64,000 nt of DNA, taken from positions 2,666,001 to 2,730,000 of the forward strand of contig NZ_CP083666.1 of NCBI RefSeq assembly GCF_020097835.1, given 5' to 3'. The DNA is from Haloprofundus halobius (lineage in GTDB: Archaea > Halobacteriota > Halobacteria > Halobacteriales > Haloferacaceae). Every line of letters begins with the position of its first letter. Within the stretch, counting starts at the first letter, position 1. Below, piece after piece: positions 33,912-43,209 of the stretch. The notes beneath the pieces were generated by a model. It was not told the DNA's origin and searched no databases. It saw nothing but the letters and a program-made list of their open reading frames with translations. The position numbers were made by a program, and so were the translations under genes.

Positions 33912-34886
33912 GTGTACTGTCTGGAACTCGCCGGCGAGGACGACGCGTTCGCGGCCTACGAGGCCCGCGCGGCCGCCGGAGAACCGGAACTCGCCGCGCC
34001 GGGCGTCGCCGTCGCGCGAACGCTCGACCGAGCGCGCGCGAGAACGCTCGCGTACACCCGCCGAGTAGACGAGTTAGTCGGTCACACCGACGCCAGCGTC
34101 GAGAGTGCGCGCGCCCTCCTCGAAGCGGCGTCGCTGTCGCGCGAGGGGACCGTGGCCGTCCGCGCCCGCGACGTTCGCGGCGAAAGCGGCGTCTCGACGG
34201 GCGACGCCGAGCGCGAGCTCGGCGGCGTGCTCGTCGACCGGGGCTACGCCGTCGACTTGGACGACCCCGACAACGTCCTTCGAGTGGTTTTCGCCGGCGA
34301 GCGCTGTTTCGTCGGCTGGCAGGTCGTCGAGAGTGTCCGCGACTACGGGGAAAGAAAACCGACCGACCGACCGTTCTTCCAACCGGGGAGCATGGCGCCG
34401 CTGGACGCCCGCGCGTTCGCCAACATCGCCGGCGCACAACCGGGTGCAATGATTTTAGACCCGATGTGCGGCACCGGCGGCACGCTCATCGAAGCGGGAC
34501 TCGTCGGCGCGACGCCCGTCGGCGTCGACGCGCAGGCGAAGATGGCCGCGGGCGCGCGGACGAATCTCGACGCCTACGTCGACGGCGACGCTCACGTCGT
34601 CCGCGGCGACGCCACTTCGGTACCATTTTGCGAGGACGCCGTCGACGGCGTCGTCTTCGACGCGCCGTACGGTCGGCAGTCCAAAATCGCGCGACACTCG
34701 CTCCGCGACCTCGTCTCGGGGGCGCTCGAAGAGACACGCCGCGTCGCGCCGCGCGGCGTCCTCGTCGCCGACCGCTCGTGGCGCGAGGAGGCCGAAGCCG
34801 CCGGGTGGACGGTCGACGAGACGTTCGAGCGGCGCGTGCACCGCTCGCTCGTCAGGCACGTCCACGTGCTTCGAAGCGACGATTAG
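33912..34886 (+). CDS. trmG10: tRNA (guanine-10-N2) dimethyltransferase
   Basis: A 324-residue enzyme. The N-terminal part (to about 150) is THUMP-like. DPMCGTGGTLIEAGL is the SAM loop and DAPYGRQSKIAR is the catalytic [DN]PPY-type motif. It methylates G10 of tRNA. GTG 33912 starts the conserved MYCLELAG. It converges on a small membrane-protein gene, with which it overlaps by four bases at the stops. Confidence 0.92.
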   Translation: MYCLELAGEDDAFAAYEARAAAGEPELAAPGVAVARTLDRARARTLAYTRRVDELVGHTDASVESARALLEAASLSREGTVAVRARDVRGESGVSTGDAERELGGVLVDRGYAVDLDDPDNVLRVVFAGERCFVGWQVVESVRDYGERKPTDRPFFQPGSMAPLDARAFANIAGAQPGAMILDPMCGTGGTLIEAGLVGATPVGVDAQAKMAAGARTNLDAYVDGDAHVVRGDATSVPFCEDAVDGVVFDAPYGRQSKIARHSLRDLVSGALEETRRVAPRGVLVADRSWREEAEAAGWTVDETFERRVHRSLVRHVHVLRSDD

Positions 34887-35230
34887 GGCGCGCCGACGCG
34901 CTGGCGGCGGCGATAGAGGTAGTAGCCGAGCGCCGGGAGCGAAACGGCGTAGAGCGGCGCGCCGACCGCGGCAGCGACGTTGACGACCCCGCCCAGCGCC
35001 CACGCCCACGACGGTCGCCATCCGTAGTCGCCTCGGCGGAGCGCACGCAAATCGAGCGCGAGGGCGACGAGTACGCCGAGGGCGACGATGACCGCGAGAA
35101 TCGAGACTGCGAACGACCCTATCAACGACAGAACGTCGATGGTCGCCGGCTCGAAGTCGCCTGCGCCGAAGTAGACCCGCCTCAGGTACGAGTCGAACAG
35201 GAACGTCGAGAGATGCGTCAAAAGCGGCAC
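34883..35230 (-). CDS. Membrane protein with three or four spans
   Basis: A 115-residue protein starting at GTG 35230 (MPLLTHLSTFLFDSY), with spans near residues 30-55, 75-100 and a basic tail (YLYRRRQRVG). The hydrophobic sequence continues upstream of this start (WWCGVACFPLVP), so the true N-terminus may lie slightly further up, though I found no ATG there. I do not recognise the family. It is downstream of the phosphatidylserine decarboxylase on the same strand. Confidence 0.55.
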   Translation of the reverse strand: MPLLTHLSTFLFDSYLRRVYFGAGDFEPATIDVLSLIGSFAVSILAVIVALGVLVALALDLRALRRGDYGWRPSWAWALGGVVNVAAAVGAPLYAVSLPALGYYLYRRRQRVGAP

Positions 35231-35351
35231 GAGCGGAAAGCACGCGACGCCACACCACCAGCGGGGGGAGGAGGGACTGTCGAGAAACGGAGGGGACGCG
35301 GAACGGAGGGACTCGGCCGCCGGTTCACGGAGCGGAGTTATGAGGATTTCG

Positions 35352-35984
35352 TCAGGACCGTCGCGCGATAACCGTCTCGCCCGCCCGAACGCGCTGGCCC
35401 TTCTCGACGCAGAGGTCCGTCCCGTCGTACCCCTCCGGCAGCAGCACGTCGGCGCGACTGCCGAAGGCGATGTGGCCGATTCGCTGGCCGCGTTCGAGCG
35501 TCGTTCCCTCGTCAACGTAGGGGTGGATGCGGCGGGCGAACGCGCCCGCGATGAGCGACAGTTCGTACGCGCCGCAGTCGATGTCGACGCGCTCGTTCCG
35601 CGCCGAATCCTTCGTGAACGCCGGTTTGTGCGCACCGCGTCGGTGCGTCACCGACTCGACCTCGGCGTCGGCGGGCGCGCGGTTGACGTGCACGTCGGTG
35701 ACGTTCATGAACACGCCGACGCGGACGCGGTCGCCCTCGCGTCTGATGACCGAGACGCGGCCGTCGGCGGGCGAGACGAATCCCGACTCGGGGGCGATGC
35801 GGTCGGGGTCGCGGAAGAACCAGAGGACGAACAGCGTCACGCCGGCGCAGAGCAGACCGAGCGGCGGCACGAGAATCGCCAGCGGGAGGGCCAACAGCGC
35901 CGGTGGGAGCGCGTAGCGTCGTGTCGACGGCGCGAACTGCCGCGGGAACGCCGCCGTGATACGTCGAAGCGAGAGCGAGGTCAT
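35352..35984 (-). CDS. asd: Archaeal-type phosphatidylserine decarboxylase
   Basis: A 210-residue PSD proenzyme. Two N-terminal membrane helices anchor it. ESGFVSPADGRVSVI, FMNVTDVHVNRAP and HIAFGSRADVLLPEG are the conserved blocks; self-cleavage is expected before the Ser of GSR, generating the pyruvoyl cofactor. It should make the ethanolamine (or related) head group of archaeal lipids from archaetidylserine. Its ATG touches the stop of the upstream RFC gene with no spacer, so the two are translationally coupled. Confidence 0.93.
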   Translation of the reverse strand: MTSLSLRRITAAFPRQFAPSTRRYALPPALLALPLAILVPPLGLLCAGVTLFVLWFFRDPDRIAPESGFVSPADGRVSVIRREGDRVRVGVFMNVTDVHVNRAPADAEVESVTHRRGAHKPAFTKDSARNERVDIDCGAYELSLIAGAFARRIHPYVDEGTTLERGQRIGHIAFGSRADVLLPEGYDGTDLCVEKGQRVRAGETVIARRS

Positions 35985-36995
35985 CTACGCGGCCCCACCC
36001 GCGGGCGACCACTCGGTCAGCAGGTGACAGATGTGAATTCGGTCGTCGGTTCCCGTTTCGAGGTCGAGATCGACCGGTCCGGCGAGGCGGTGGAGGCGGG
36101 CGAGGTCGCCGCCGCTGTAGTCGGTCCGGGCGACGCGAAGCAGTTCGCCGAGTAGTTCCTGTCCGTCGTATCCTTCGCCGAGGAGGTCGTCGACCGTCTT
36201 GCGGGCGGCTTTGAACTCGCCCGCCTCCGCGTCGGCGAGTACACCGCGGAGCGCCTCGTCGTCGCCGACGTCGCCGAGCGTCTCGAACGCCGCGTTCATC
36301 GTCAACTCGTCGGCGACGACGACGGTCGCCTGCGCGCTGAGAATCGCCTTGCGGAGGTCGCCGCCGGCGAACCCGGCGACGTACTCCAGTCCGTCGTCGT
36401 CGTAACCGATGTCCTCGGCGTCGACGATCTTGCGGAGCACCTCGACCGTCTCGTCGGTCGTCGGCGCGCGGACCGGCACCGGGAAACAGCGCGAGCGAAT
36501 CGGCGGGATGAGTTTGGTCGGCTGGCGGGTCGTGATGACGAACTGCGTCGTCCGGTGGTGTTGCTCCATCACCCGGCGTAGCGCCTGTTGGAAGTCCTCG
36601 CGGATGGCCTCGGCGTTGTCGAGGACGATTGTCTTGTACTCGCCGGAGACGGGCGCGTAACTCGCCGACTCCTTGAGTACGCGGTTTATCATGTCGCGTT
36701 TGGCCATCCGACTGCGACCCGCGAGAAACGACTCGAATCGGGGGTCTTCGCGGAGTTCCTTCTTCGTCCGGCCGAAGAAGTCCGCGACGTTTATCTCGAC
36801 GAGGTCGTTCTCCGTGTCCTCGTGCGCCTCGCGGGCGAGCGCCCGGACTGCCGCCGTCTTCCCGACGCCCGGCGGGCCCTGAACGACGAGGTTCATCGGT
36901 TCGTCGACGGTTCGAGCGAGTCGCTCACGAACCGCCGCCTGCGGGAGGTCGGCGAGGTCCGGTGCGTGTGCATCGGTCCACAGGGGGGCGTTCAT
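35985..36995 (-). CDS. Replication factor C small-subunit paralogue
   Basis: A 336-residue AAA+ clamp-loader subunit. GPPGVGKT is Walker A. Walker B reads IVLDNAEAI, with Asn in place of the usual Glu. PPIRSRCFPV is the SRC arginine-finger motif. The C-terminal helical collar ends near residue 330. The variant Walker B points to a second, non-canonical small subunit, as known in haloarchaea and Methanosarcina. It loads PCNA. It is coupled to the PSD gene, which is an odd pairing of DNA and lipid functions. Confidence 0.9.
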   Translation of the reverse strand: MNAPLWTDAHAPDLADLPQAAVRERLARTVDEPMNLVVQGPPGVGKTAAVRALAREAHEDTENDLVEINVADFFGRTKKELREDPRFESFLAGRSRMAKRDMINRVLKESASYAPVSGEYKTIVLDNAEAIREDFQQALRRVMEQHHRTTQFVITTRQPTKLIPPIRSRCFPVPVRAPTTDETVEVLRKIVDAEDIGYDDDGLEYVAGFAGGDLRKAILSAQATVVVADELTMNAAFETLGDVGDDEALRGVLADAEAGEFKAARKTVDDLLGEGYDGQELLGELLRVARTDYSGGDLARLHRLAGPVDLDLETGTDDRIHICHLLTEWSPAGGAA

Positions 36996-37103
36996 TGGTT
37001 CGTTATTGTCGGCAATGACGTAAGAATCGGTCGGTTCGGCCGGTCGACAGCAACGCCGCTTAGCTTCGATTCGTAATCCCACAGAATACGGCCGACTTTC
37101 TCG

Positions 37104-37337
37104 CTATTTTCGAAGTTTCCCACGGTAGCGTTCGAGTTCTCTGCTCCGCTCACGAGGCGCTCGACTCGGCCGCCGGAGACTGTCGCGCGCGCCCTCGTAC
37201 GTCTCGGTTTCGAGCAGTCGTTCCAGTTTCCGCTCGAACGTCTCGTCGGAGAGCTCCCCGCGGGCGTACCGTTCCCGGAGCGTCACCAGCGGGTCCGTCT
37301 CCTCGGCGGTAGATGACGACAAGGAGCCATCCGACAC
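37104..37337 (-). CDS. SHOCT-domain small protein
   Basis: A 77-residue soluble protein. DPLVTLRERYARGELSDETFERKLERLLE is a SHOCT (short C-terminal) domain, a two-helix element thought to mediate oligomerisation. The rest is basic and polar. GTG 37337 (MSDGSLSSS) is used; the frame upstream is not conserved-like. It diverges from rnz by 31 bases, so both promoters overlap. Confidence 0.75.
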   Translation of the reverse strand: MSDGSLSSSTAEETDPLVTLRERYARGELSDETFERKLERLLETETYEGARDSLRRPSRAPRERSRELERYRGKLRK

Positions 37338-37368
37338 GGGTTTAGTCCGGGCGCGTCTCAGACCGTCT

Positions 37369-38298
37369 ATGTCGATGCGCGTGACCTTCTTAGGAACCAG
37401 CGGGGCGATTCCGACGACCCAGCGAGCCCCTAGTGCCGTCCTGCTCAATCGGGAGGGCGAGCGCCTGCTGTTCGACTGCGGCGAGGGGACCCAGCGACAG
37501 ATGATGCGCTTTGGAACCGGGTTCGGCGTCTCGCATCTGTTCGTCACGCACCTCCACGGCGATCACATCCTCGGAATTCCCGGGCTGATACAGTCGTGGG
37601 ACTTCAACGGTCGCGACGACCCGCTCGCGATTCACGTCCCACGGAGGTCGAGAGAGCATATCGAGAATCTCGTACACGCAGGGGGCTACCAACCGAGCTA
37701 TCCGGTCCGTATCCACGAGGTGAGCGCCGGAGCGACGGCGCTGGAAGCGGAGGAGTACGAAGTTCGGACGTTCAAAACCAACCACCGGACGCGCTCGCAG
37801 GGTTACGCGCTCGTCGAGGACGACCGACCCGGGCGGTTCGACCGAGAGAAGGCCGAGTCGCTGGGTATCCCCGTCGGGCCGAAGTTCGGGAGACTCCACG
37901 AGGGTGAGTCGGTCGAACTCGACGACGGCCGCGTCGTCGAACCCGAGGAAGTCGTCGGCGAGCCTCGGCCGGGGCGGACGTTCGTCTACACGGGCGACAC
38001 CCGACCGGTGCAGGCGACAGTCGACATCGCCGAGAACGCCGACCTGCTCGTTCACGACGCGACGTTCGCCTCCGACAACGCGGGTCGTGCCCGGCAGACG
38101 GCCCACTCGACGGCGGCGGAAGCCGCCGACGTGGCCCAGCGGGCGGGCGCGAAGCGTCTGGCGCTGACGCACATCTCGTCGCGCTACGCCGGCAACGCCT
38201 CGCAGTTGGTCGAAGAAGCGAAAGAAGTATTCGACGGAGAGTCGTTCGTCGCCGAAGACGGCCAGCGCGTCGAGATACCGTACCCGGACGCGACGTAG
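37369..38298 (+). CDS. rnz: Ribonuclease Z
   Basis: A 309-residue metallo-beta-lactamase-fold RNase Z. FDCGEGTQRQ, THLHGDHILG (metal site), TGDTRP and HISSRY are the family motifs. It trims the 3' trailer of pre-tRNA. ATG 37369 has an in-frame ATG two codons later (MRVTF), also plausible. It diverges from the SHOCT gene. Confidence 0.95.
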   Translation: MSMRVTFLGTSGAIPTTQRAPSAVLLNREGERLLFDCGEGTQRQMMRFGTGFGVSHLFVTHLHGDHILGIPGLIQSWDFNGRDDPLAIHVPRRSREHIENLVHAGGYQPSYPVRIHEVSAGATALEAEEYEVRTFKTNHRTRSQGYALVEDDRPGRFDREKAESLGIPVGPKFGRLHEGESVELDDGRVVEPEEVVGEPRPGRTFVYTGDTRPVQATVDIAENADLLVHDATFASDNAGRARQTAHSTAAEAADVAQRAGAKRLALTHISSRYAGNASQLVEEAKEVFDGESFVAEDGQRVEIPYPDAT

Positions 38299-38373
38299 AG
38301 TCGATCTGTCTCGGAAAACCACCCGCCGGTTTCGGCGTGGGGTATTTACTCACGGACCACTTATTCCGTCAGC

Positions 38374-40347
38374 GTGAACGCTCGGACGCGTGCGCTCGAC
38401 TCCGTCGTCTTCGGCGTCGACATCCAGAGCGGTGACGTTCGCGGAGACGCGCCCTCCTACGCACTCGTCGTCCTTGACGGCGACGAGGTGGAACGCGACG
38501 TGGTCTCGCTGCGGAAGCTGAGACGACTGGTCGAAGCGCGAGAACCGGCGATGCTAGCGACCGACAACATGTACGAACTCGCCGCCGACAAGGACGCACT
38601 CGTCCACTTCCTGCGGTGGCTCCCCGAGGGGACAAAACTCGTCCAGGTGACCGGCGCGGAGCGCCCCGAACCGCTCTCGCGGGTCGCCTCCCGCCACGGC
38701 GTCCCCTACGGCAAGAAGCCGATGAAGGAGGCAGAGGCCGCCGCGCGCCTCGCGCTCTCGAACGTCGGCTACGAGGTGAGCGCCTTCACCAACACGACGA
38801 CGGTGAAGGTCTCGCGCGGCCGCTCGACCGGCAAGGGCGGGTGGAGTCAGGACCGCTACACCCGCCGCATCCACGGCAACGTCAGGCGTCGCGCCCGCGA
38901 AATCGAGTCGGAGCTCGACAAGGCAGGGCTGGCGTACGAACAGGACGTAACCGAGAAGTACGGCGGCTTCTCGAACGCGATCTTCACGGTCGAAGCACGC
39001 CCCGGCGACATCCCCGTCTCGGCGAACCGCTCCGGCGACGTGCGGGTCGAAATCGAGCGCGAGCGACGCGACGGCGTCGAGTTCGAACCGCTGGTGAAAC
39101 GGCGCGACCGAGTTATCGTCGGCATCGATCCCGGCACCACGACCGCCGTCGCCGTCGCGGACCTCGACGGCAACGTCCTCGACGTCTACTCGACGCGGAC
39201 CGACGACACCGCGGGCGTCGTCGAGTGGCTCATCGAACGCGGGCGACCGACTATCGTCGCCGCCGACGTCCAGCCGATGCCCGAGACCGTCGAGAAGTTC
39301 CGTCGGAGCTTCGAGGCCGTCGGGTGGGCACCGCCGAAGGACCTCCCGGTCGACGAGAAACTCCACCGCACCCGTGACGTCGACTACGACAACGACCACG
39401 AGCGAGACGCGCTGGCGGCGGCGCTGTTCGCGTACGACGACCACGAGGACCAGTTCGCCCGCATCACGCGGAAGGTGCCGCCGAACGTCGACCGCAGCGA
39501 GGTCATCGCCCGCGTGCTCGCCGAGGAGGAGTCCGTCGAAGCGGTGCTCAGAGAGCTCGACCCGACCGTCGAAGACGACGACGAGGAGGAGTCGACGCAC
39601 GAACCGCGCGAACTCACCGAGGAGGAAAGGCGGATCAAGCGGCTCGAACGGCGTGTAGAGCGCCTCGAAGAGCACGCCGAGGACCTGAAGACGCGCCTCG
39701 ACGAGAAGGACGACACTATCGACGAGTACGAGCGCGAACTCTCCGATGCCCGGCGGAAGGAGCGTCGTGAGGCGCGGGAGCGGCGCGAGGTCAATCGCCT
39801 CGAACGCGAGAACGAGCGACTGGAGCGCGAACGGGATCGGGCCGAAGAGGAGGCCGACGAACTGGAGCGGAAACTCGACCGGTTGAAGACGCTGTGGAAA
39901 CTCGACCACTCGAACTTCTCGGACGTGGCGGGCGACCGCGACCTGGTCGCGGTGAAAGTCGTCGAGCAGTTCACCCGCGACGCCATCGAGCACGCCGACG
40001 AGCAGTTCGGCCTCGCCGCCGGCGACGTGGTGTACTTCCGCGACGCCAGCGGTGCGGGTCGTCGTACCGCCGAGTTGCTCGCCGAGCACGAACCCCGCGT
40101 CGTCCTCCGCGACGGCGGTCTCTCGGACGCAGCAGACGAGGTGCTGTTCGACGCCGAGATTCCGGTCGGACCGGTCGACGACGTTTCGCTGCAGGAGGTC
40201 GACGAACTCGCCGTCGCCCGCGAGAGCGACGTCGAAACCGTCGTCGACGACTGGGCCGAGCGCGCAGAGGAGCGTCGACGCGACCGGAACTCGGCGATGG
40301 TCGACGAGATCATCTCCGAACATCGCGCGGAGAATCGCAGCGGGTAG
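38374..40347 (+). CDS. DUF460 RNase H-fold protein with coiled coil
   Basis: A 657-residue DUF460 protein. VFGVDIQSGDVRG (about residue 13) begins the N-terminal part, DRVIVGIDPGTTTAVAVADL (about residues 247-265) a RNase H-fold nuclease-like domain with Asp, and residues about 405-510 form a long charged coiled coil (RRIKRLERRVERLEEHAEDL and onward). The C-terminal 130 residues are globular. The family is widespread in archaea and its role is unknown; structure-specific nuclease or RNA handling are the guesses. GTG 38374 has a TATA 28 bases upstream. Confidence 0.85.
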   Translation: MNARTRALDSVVFGVDIQSGDVRGDAPSYALVVLDGDEVERDVVSLRKLRRLVEAREPAMLATDNMYELAADKDALVHFLRWLPEGTKLVQVTGAERPEPLSRVASRHGVPYGKKPMKEAEAAARLALSNVGYEVSAFTNTTTVKVSRGRSTGKGGWSQDRYTRRIHGNVRRRAREIESELDKAGLAYEQDVTEKYGGFSNAIFTVEARPGDIPVSANRSGDVRVEIERERRDGVEFEPLVKRRDRVIVGIDPGTTTAVAVADLDGNVLDVYSTRTDDTAGVVEWLIERGRPTIVAADVQPMPETVEKFRRSFEAVGWAPPKDLPVDEKLHRTRDVDYDNDHERDALAAALFAYDDHEDQFARITRKVPPNVDRSEVIARVLAEEESVEAVLRELDPTVEDDDEEESTHEPRELTEEERRIKRLERRVERLEEHAEDLKTRLDEKDDTIDEYERELSDARRKERREARERREVNRLERENERLERERDRAEEEADELERKLDRLKTLWKLDHSNFSDVAGDRDLVAVKVVEQFTRDAIEHADEQFGLAAGDVVYFRDASGAGRRTAELLAEHEPRVVLRDGGLSDAADEVLFDAEIPVGPVDDVSLQEVDELAVARESDVETVVDDWAERAEERRRDRNSAMVDEIISEHRAENRSG

Positions 40348-40428
40348 CTGCCGGCGTATCCGGGGATCGGTGACGCAGCGCGGATTTCGGGCCCAAGAGC
40401 CATTCGTCCTCGCGTCGAGGGGTACAGT

Positions 40429-41457
40429 ATGTCTTCACGCGAGGTCAGCGGCGCCAACGTTCGCGTCGTCTTTGCCGGCACGTTGATTACTGCGCTGGGT
40501 ATCGTCGCCGCGCTGATTCTACTCCCCTTTCTCTCCTACCTGCTCGCCGCAGCACTGCTCGCGTTCGTGTTCTATCCGCTCCACGAGCGACTTGCCGGAC
40601 GTCTCGGTGCACGGCTCTCGGCCGCTTCGCTGGTGACGCTGTCGATTCTCTGCGTCATCCTGCCGTTGGGGCTACTGCTGTACCGACTGGCCGACGATGG
40701 GGACATCGTCCCGACAGAACTCGAAACGGCGCCACGGCTGCCGGCGATCGAATCGTTCGTCGAGCGCTCTTTCGGCGTCGAGGTGTCGATTCGATCGCAG
40801 TTGAACGCCGCACTCGGACAGCTGTCGTCGGTGCTCGCCGAGCAGAGTTCCAACATCGTCGGTGCCGGCCTGCACGCGACGTTCGGCGTGCTCCTGTTCG
40901 TCTTCGTGCTCTACTACCTGCTGAAGGACGGTCGCCGTCTCGTGGCTTGGCTCCGGTACGTTACGCCGCTCCCGAAAGCGGTACAGCGAGAGCTCCTCGG
41001 GCAGACGAACGCGATGACGTGGGCGGTGTTGAAAGGACACGTGCTCGTCGCCGTCGTCCAGGGCATCGTCGCCGGTGCCGGCCTCTTCGTCGCCGGAATA
41101 CCGAACGCCGGGTTCTGGACCGTCGTGACGACGATCGTCGCGCTCGTTCCGGTACTCGGCGTCGGCGTCGTCGTCGGCCCGGCCGTGCTCTATCTCGTCG
41201 TCGTCGAGCGACTCCTCGCCGCCGTGCTGTTGGCGCTGTACGGCGTGACCGTCGTCGCGCTCGTCGACGACTACCTGCGGGCGTATCTCATAAACCGAGG
41301 GTCGGCACTCAACTCGGCAGTCATCCTCGTCGGCGTTCTGGGTGGCGTGTACGTCCTCGGTCCGATGGGGCTGTTCTACGGACCGATTCTGCTCGGCCTG
41401 TTCAAAGCGACCATCGAGGTGTTCGACGACTACTACGAGGTGCTGGAGCATCCCTGA
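40429..41457 (+). CDS. AI-2E family membrane transporter
   Basis: A 342-residue protein with seven or eight spans. PLGLLLYRLADDGD, GIPNAGFWTVVTTIVALVPVLG and the C-terminal LGPMGLFYGPILLGLFKA are typical of the AI-2E (PerM/YhhT) family. Family members include sodium:proton antiporters and autoinducer exporters; the substrate is not known here. It is separated from tyrS by 335 bases. Confidence 0.9.
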   Translation: MSSREVSGANVRVVFAGTLITALGIVAALILLPFLSYLLAAALLAFVFYPLHERLAGRLGARLSAASLVTLSILCVILPLGLLLYRLADDGDIVPTELETAPRLPAIESFVERSFGVEVSIRSQLNAALGQLSSVLAEQSSNIVGAGLHATFGVLLFVFVLYYLLKDGRRLVAWLRYVTPLPKAVQRELLGQTNAMTWAVLKGHVLVAVVQGIVAGAGLFVAGIPNAGFWTVVTTIVALVPVLGVGVVVGPAVLYLVVVERLLAAVLLALYGVTVVALVDDYLRAYLINRGSALNSAVILVGVLGGVYVLGPMGLFYGPILLGLFKATIEVFDDYYEVLEHP

Positions 41458-41792
41458 CGCCTCGACGCGTCGCTCCGAGGGCGACAGTCGCCGATTGGCT
41501 GACAGCCGGAACTCGCAGTCGCGGAGCGGCGTTCCGGACACCCGCCTCGACTCGCTCCGCGGCGATTCTCAGCGCACGCATCGGAGTGGTCTCCTCACCG
41601 TATTTGAACGCTCGTCGCGTTCGCCGTCATCCGGGTGGCGGACAGCGCTGTCGTCGTCCTCTCGGCGCTCGAAGTCGTGGACCGCGTAGCCGAGCGAGTC
41701 GAGAGGCGAGTTTCGGCGCTCGAACGGCGACGATGCAAACGCCGTCGCACACTTCCAGAAGTCATATCCCACACCCCACGCTCGGTACGAGT
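41458..41792. other. Intergenic region before tyrS
   Basis: 335 bases with no supported gene and no Tyr-rich short leader frame. The only functional sign is cATATc (about 41764-41769), 27 bases before the tyrS ATG, fitting a leaderless promoter. Confidence 0.45.
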
Positions 41793-42788
41793 ATGGACGC
41801 CTACGAGCGAATCACCCGGAACGCCTCCGAGGTGGTCACCGAGGACGAGGTGCGTACGCTAGCTGAATCATCCGAAGGCAAGCGGGCGTACGTCGGCTAC
41901 GAGCCGTCGGGCGTCCTTCACATCGGCCACATGCTGACGGCGACGAAGCTCATCGACCTCCAGCAAGCGGGTTTCGAGGTTACTGTCCTTCTGGCCGATG
42001 TCCACGCCTACCTCAACGACAAGGGGACGTTCGAGGAGATCCGCGAGACCGCAGAGCGGATGAAGGAACAGTTCGTCGCCTACGGCCTCGACGAGTCGAA
42101 GACCGAGTTCGTGCTCGGGTCGGAGTTCCAGTTCGACCGCGAGTACATCCTCGACCTCCACGCACTCGAACTGAACACCTCGATGTCACGCGCCGAGCGG
42201 GCGATGGCCGAGATAAAGAGCGGCGAGACGGTGAAAGTCTCGCAGGCGGTGTACCCGCTGATGCAGGCGCTCGACATCGTCTACCTCGACGTCGACCTCG
42301 CAATCGGCGGGATGGAGCAGCGCAAGGTGCACATGCTCGCACGGGACACCCTCCCGAGCATCGGCGAGGAGTCGCCGACCTGTCTGCACACGCCGCTCAT
42401 CGCCGACCTCGGGTCCGGCGTCGGGAAGATGTCCTCCTCGAAGGGCGTCACCATCTCGATGGAGGACTCGACCGAGGAGATTCGCGAGAAAGTCAACAGT
42501 GCGTACTGCCCGCCGACGGCGGACCCGGAACCAGACGAGGAGGGTAACGAACGCGAGAACCCCGTGCTCCAGATATTCGAGTACCACGTCTTCCCGCGCT
42601 TCGAGACGGTGGTCGTCGAACGCCCCGAGAAGTACGGTGGAAACCTCGAATACGACGACTACGAGTCGCTCGCGGCGGACCTCGAATCCGGCGAGTTGCA
42701 CCCGGCGGACGCCAAGGGCGCGCTGGCGACGTATCTCGACGAACTCGTCGCACCGGGTCGCGAGAAGATTCGGCAGCAGCACGCCTGA
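41793..42788 (+). CDS. tyrS: Tyrosine--tRNA ligase
   Basis: A 331-residue archaeal TyrRS (class I). GVLHIGHML is the HIGH motif and GKMSSSKG the KMSKS loop. YVGYEPSG and LNTSMSRAERAMAEI are subfamily blocks. There is no S4-like C-terminal domain, which is normal for archaeal TyrRS. It charges tRNA-Tyr. The start is the ATG with a TATA 27 bases upstream; the same frame is open far upstream without coding character. Confidence 0.96.
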   Translation: MDAYERITRNASEVVTEDEVRTLAESSEGKRAYVGYEPSGVLHIGHMLTATKLIDLQQAGFEVTVLLADVHAYLNDKGTFEEIRETAERMKEQFVAYGLDESKTEFVLGSEFQFDREYILDLHALELNTSMSRAERAMAEIKSGETVKVSQAVYPLMQALDIVYLDVDLAIGGMEQRKVHMLARDTLPSIGEESPTCLHTPLIADLGSGVGKMSSSKGVTISMEDSTEEIREKVNSAYCPPTADPEPDEEGNERENPVLQIFEYHVFPRFETVVVERPEKYGGNLEYDDYESLAADLESGELHPADAKGALATYLDELVAPGREKIRQQHA

Positions 42789-43092
42789 AGGCGGCCGTAC
42801 CCGACGAGACGGCAGCGGCGGCGACCACGGTACCGCGACGCCGACGATTCGTTCGAGTCCGAGTGTACCACCACGGTCGGAGTCTTCGGACCGCGTTGGG
42901 ACTGGTGGTAGTTGCGACGGCGTCCCGTCGAACAGCACGGGTACCACACGCTCGGAACGCGGAAGAACTGCATCTTCGACCGACTAGAGAGAAAATTCTA
43001 CTGACGGTAGTGCAGCATATTGAAATGACACTCGGAAGTTTATGTAGGACAACGCACATCATAGGAGGGTGCCATATAAGATAAGTAGTGCA
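42789..43092. other. Intergenic region after tyrS
   Basis: About 300 bases with no convincing gene. From 42960 it turns AT-rich, with gtttatgta (about 43037) and catataaga (about 43073), both TATA-like. The second would start a transcript near 43100, inside or just before the small ORF at 43093. Confidence 0.4.
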
Positions 43093-43209
43093 ATGGAGAG
43101 GTGGACTCGGAAGGGCGAGTGGAAGGGAGGCGACGATCGACCGGGGAGTTCGTCCGCCCTCGGTCGGGAGGTGGACCGAGAGTTCACTGACGAGGTGTCA
43201 GTAACATGA
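43093..43209 (+). CDS. Possible 38-residue upstream small ORF
   Basis: ATG 43093 to TGA 43209 gives MERWTRKGEWKGG and on, basic and Trp/Arg-containing. Its stop overlaps the next gene's ATG by four bases (ATGA), as in coupled genes. The TATA at 43073 would put the transcript start just after this ATG, which argues against it. It is listed as possible, not sure. Confidence 0.3.
   Translation: MERWTRKGEWKGGDDRPGSSSALGREVDREFTDEVSVT

Noticed and set aside
38554-40323. Long minus frame opposite DUF460
   Set aside because: A shadow created by third-position GC; no motif.
41458-41792. A Tyr-rich leader before tyrS, by analogy with trpS
   Set aside because: No short frame with clustered Tyr codons; the TATA sits directly before the tyrS ATG.
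42863-43084. 73-codon plus frame after tyrS
   Set aside because: Mixed composition, spans TATA-like sequence, no support.
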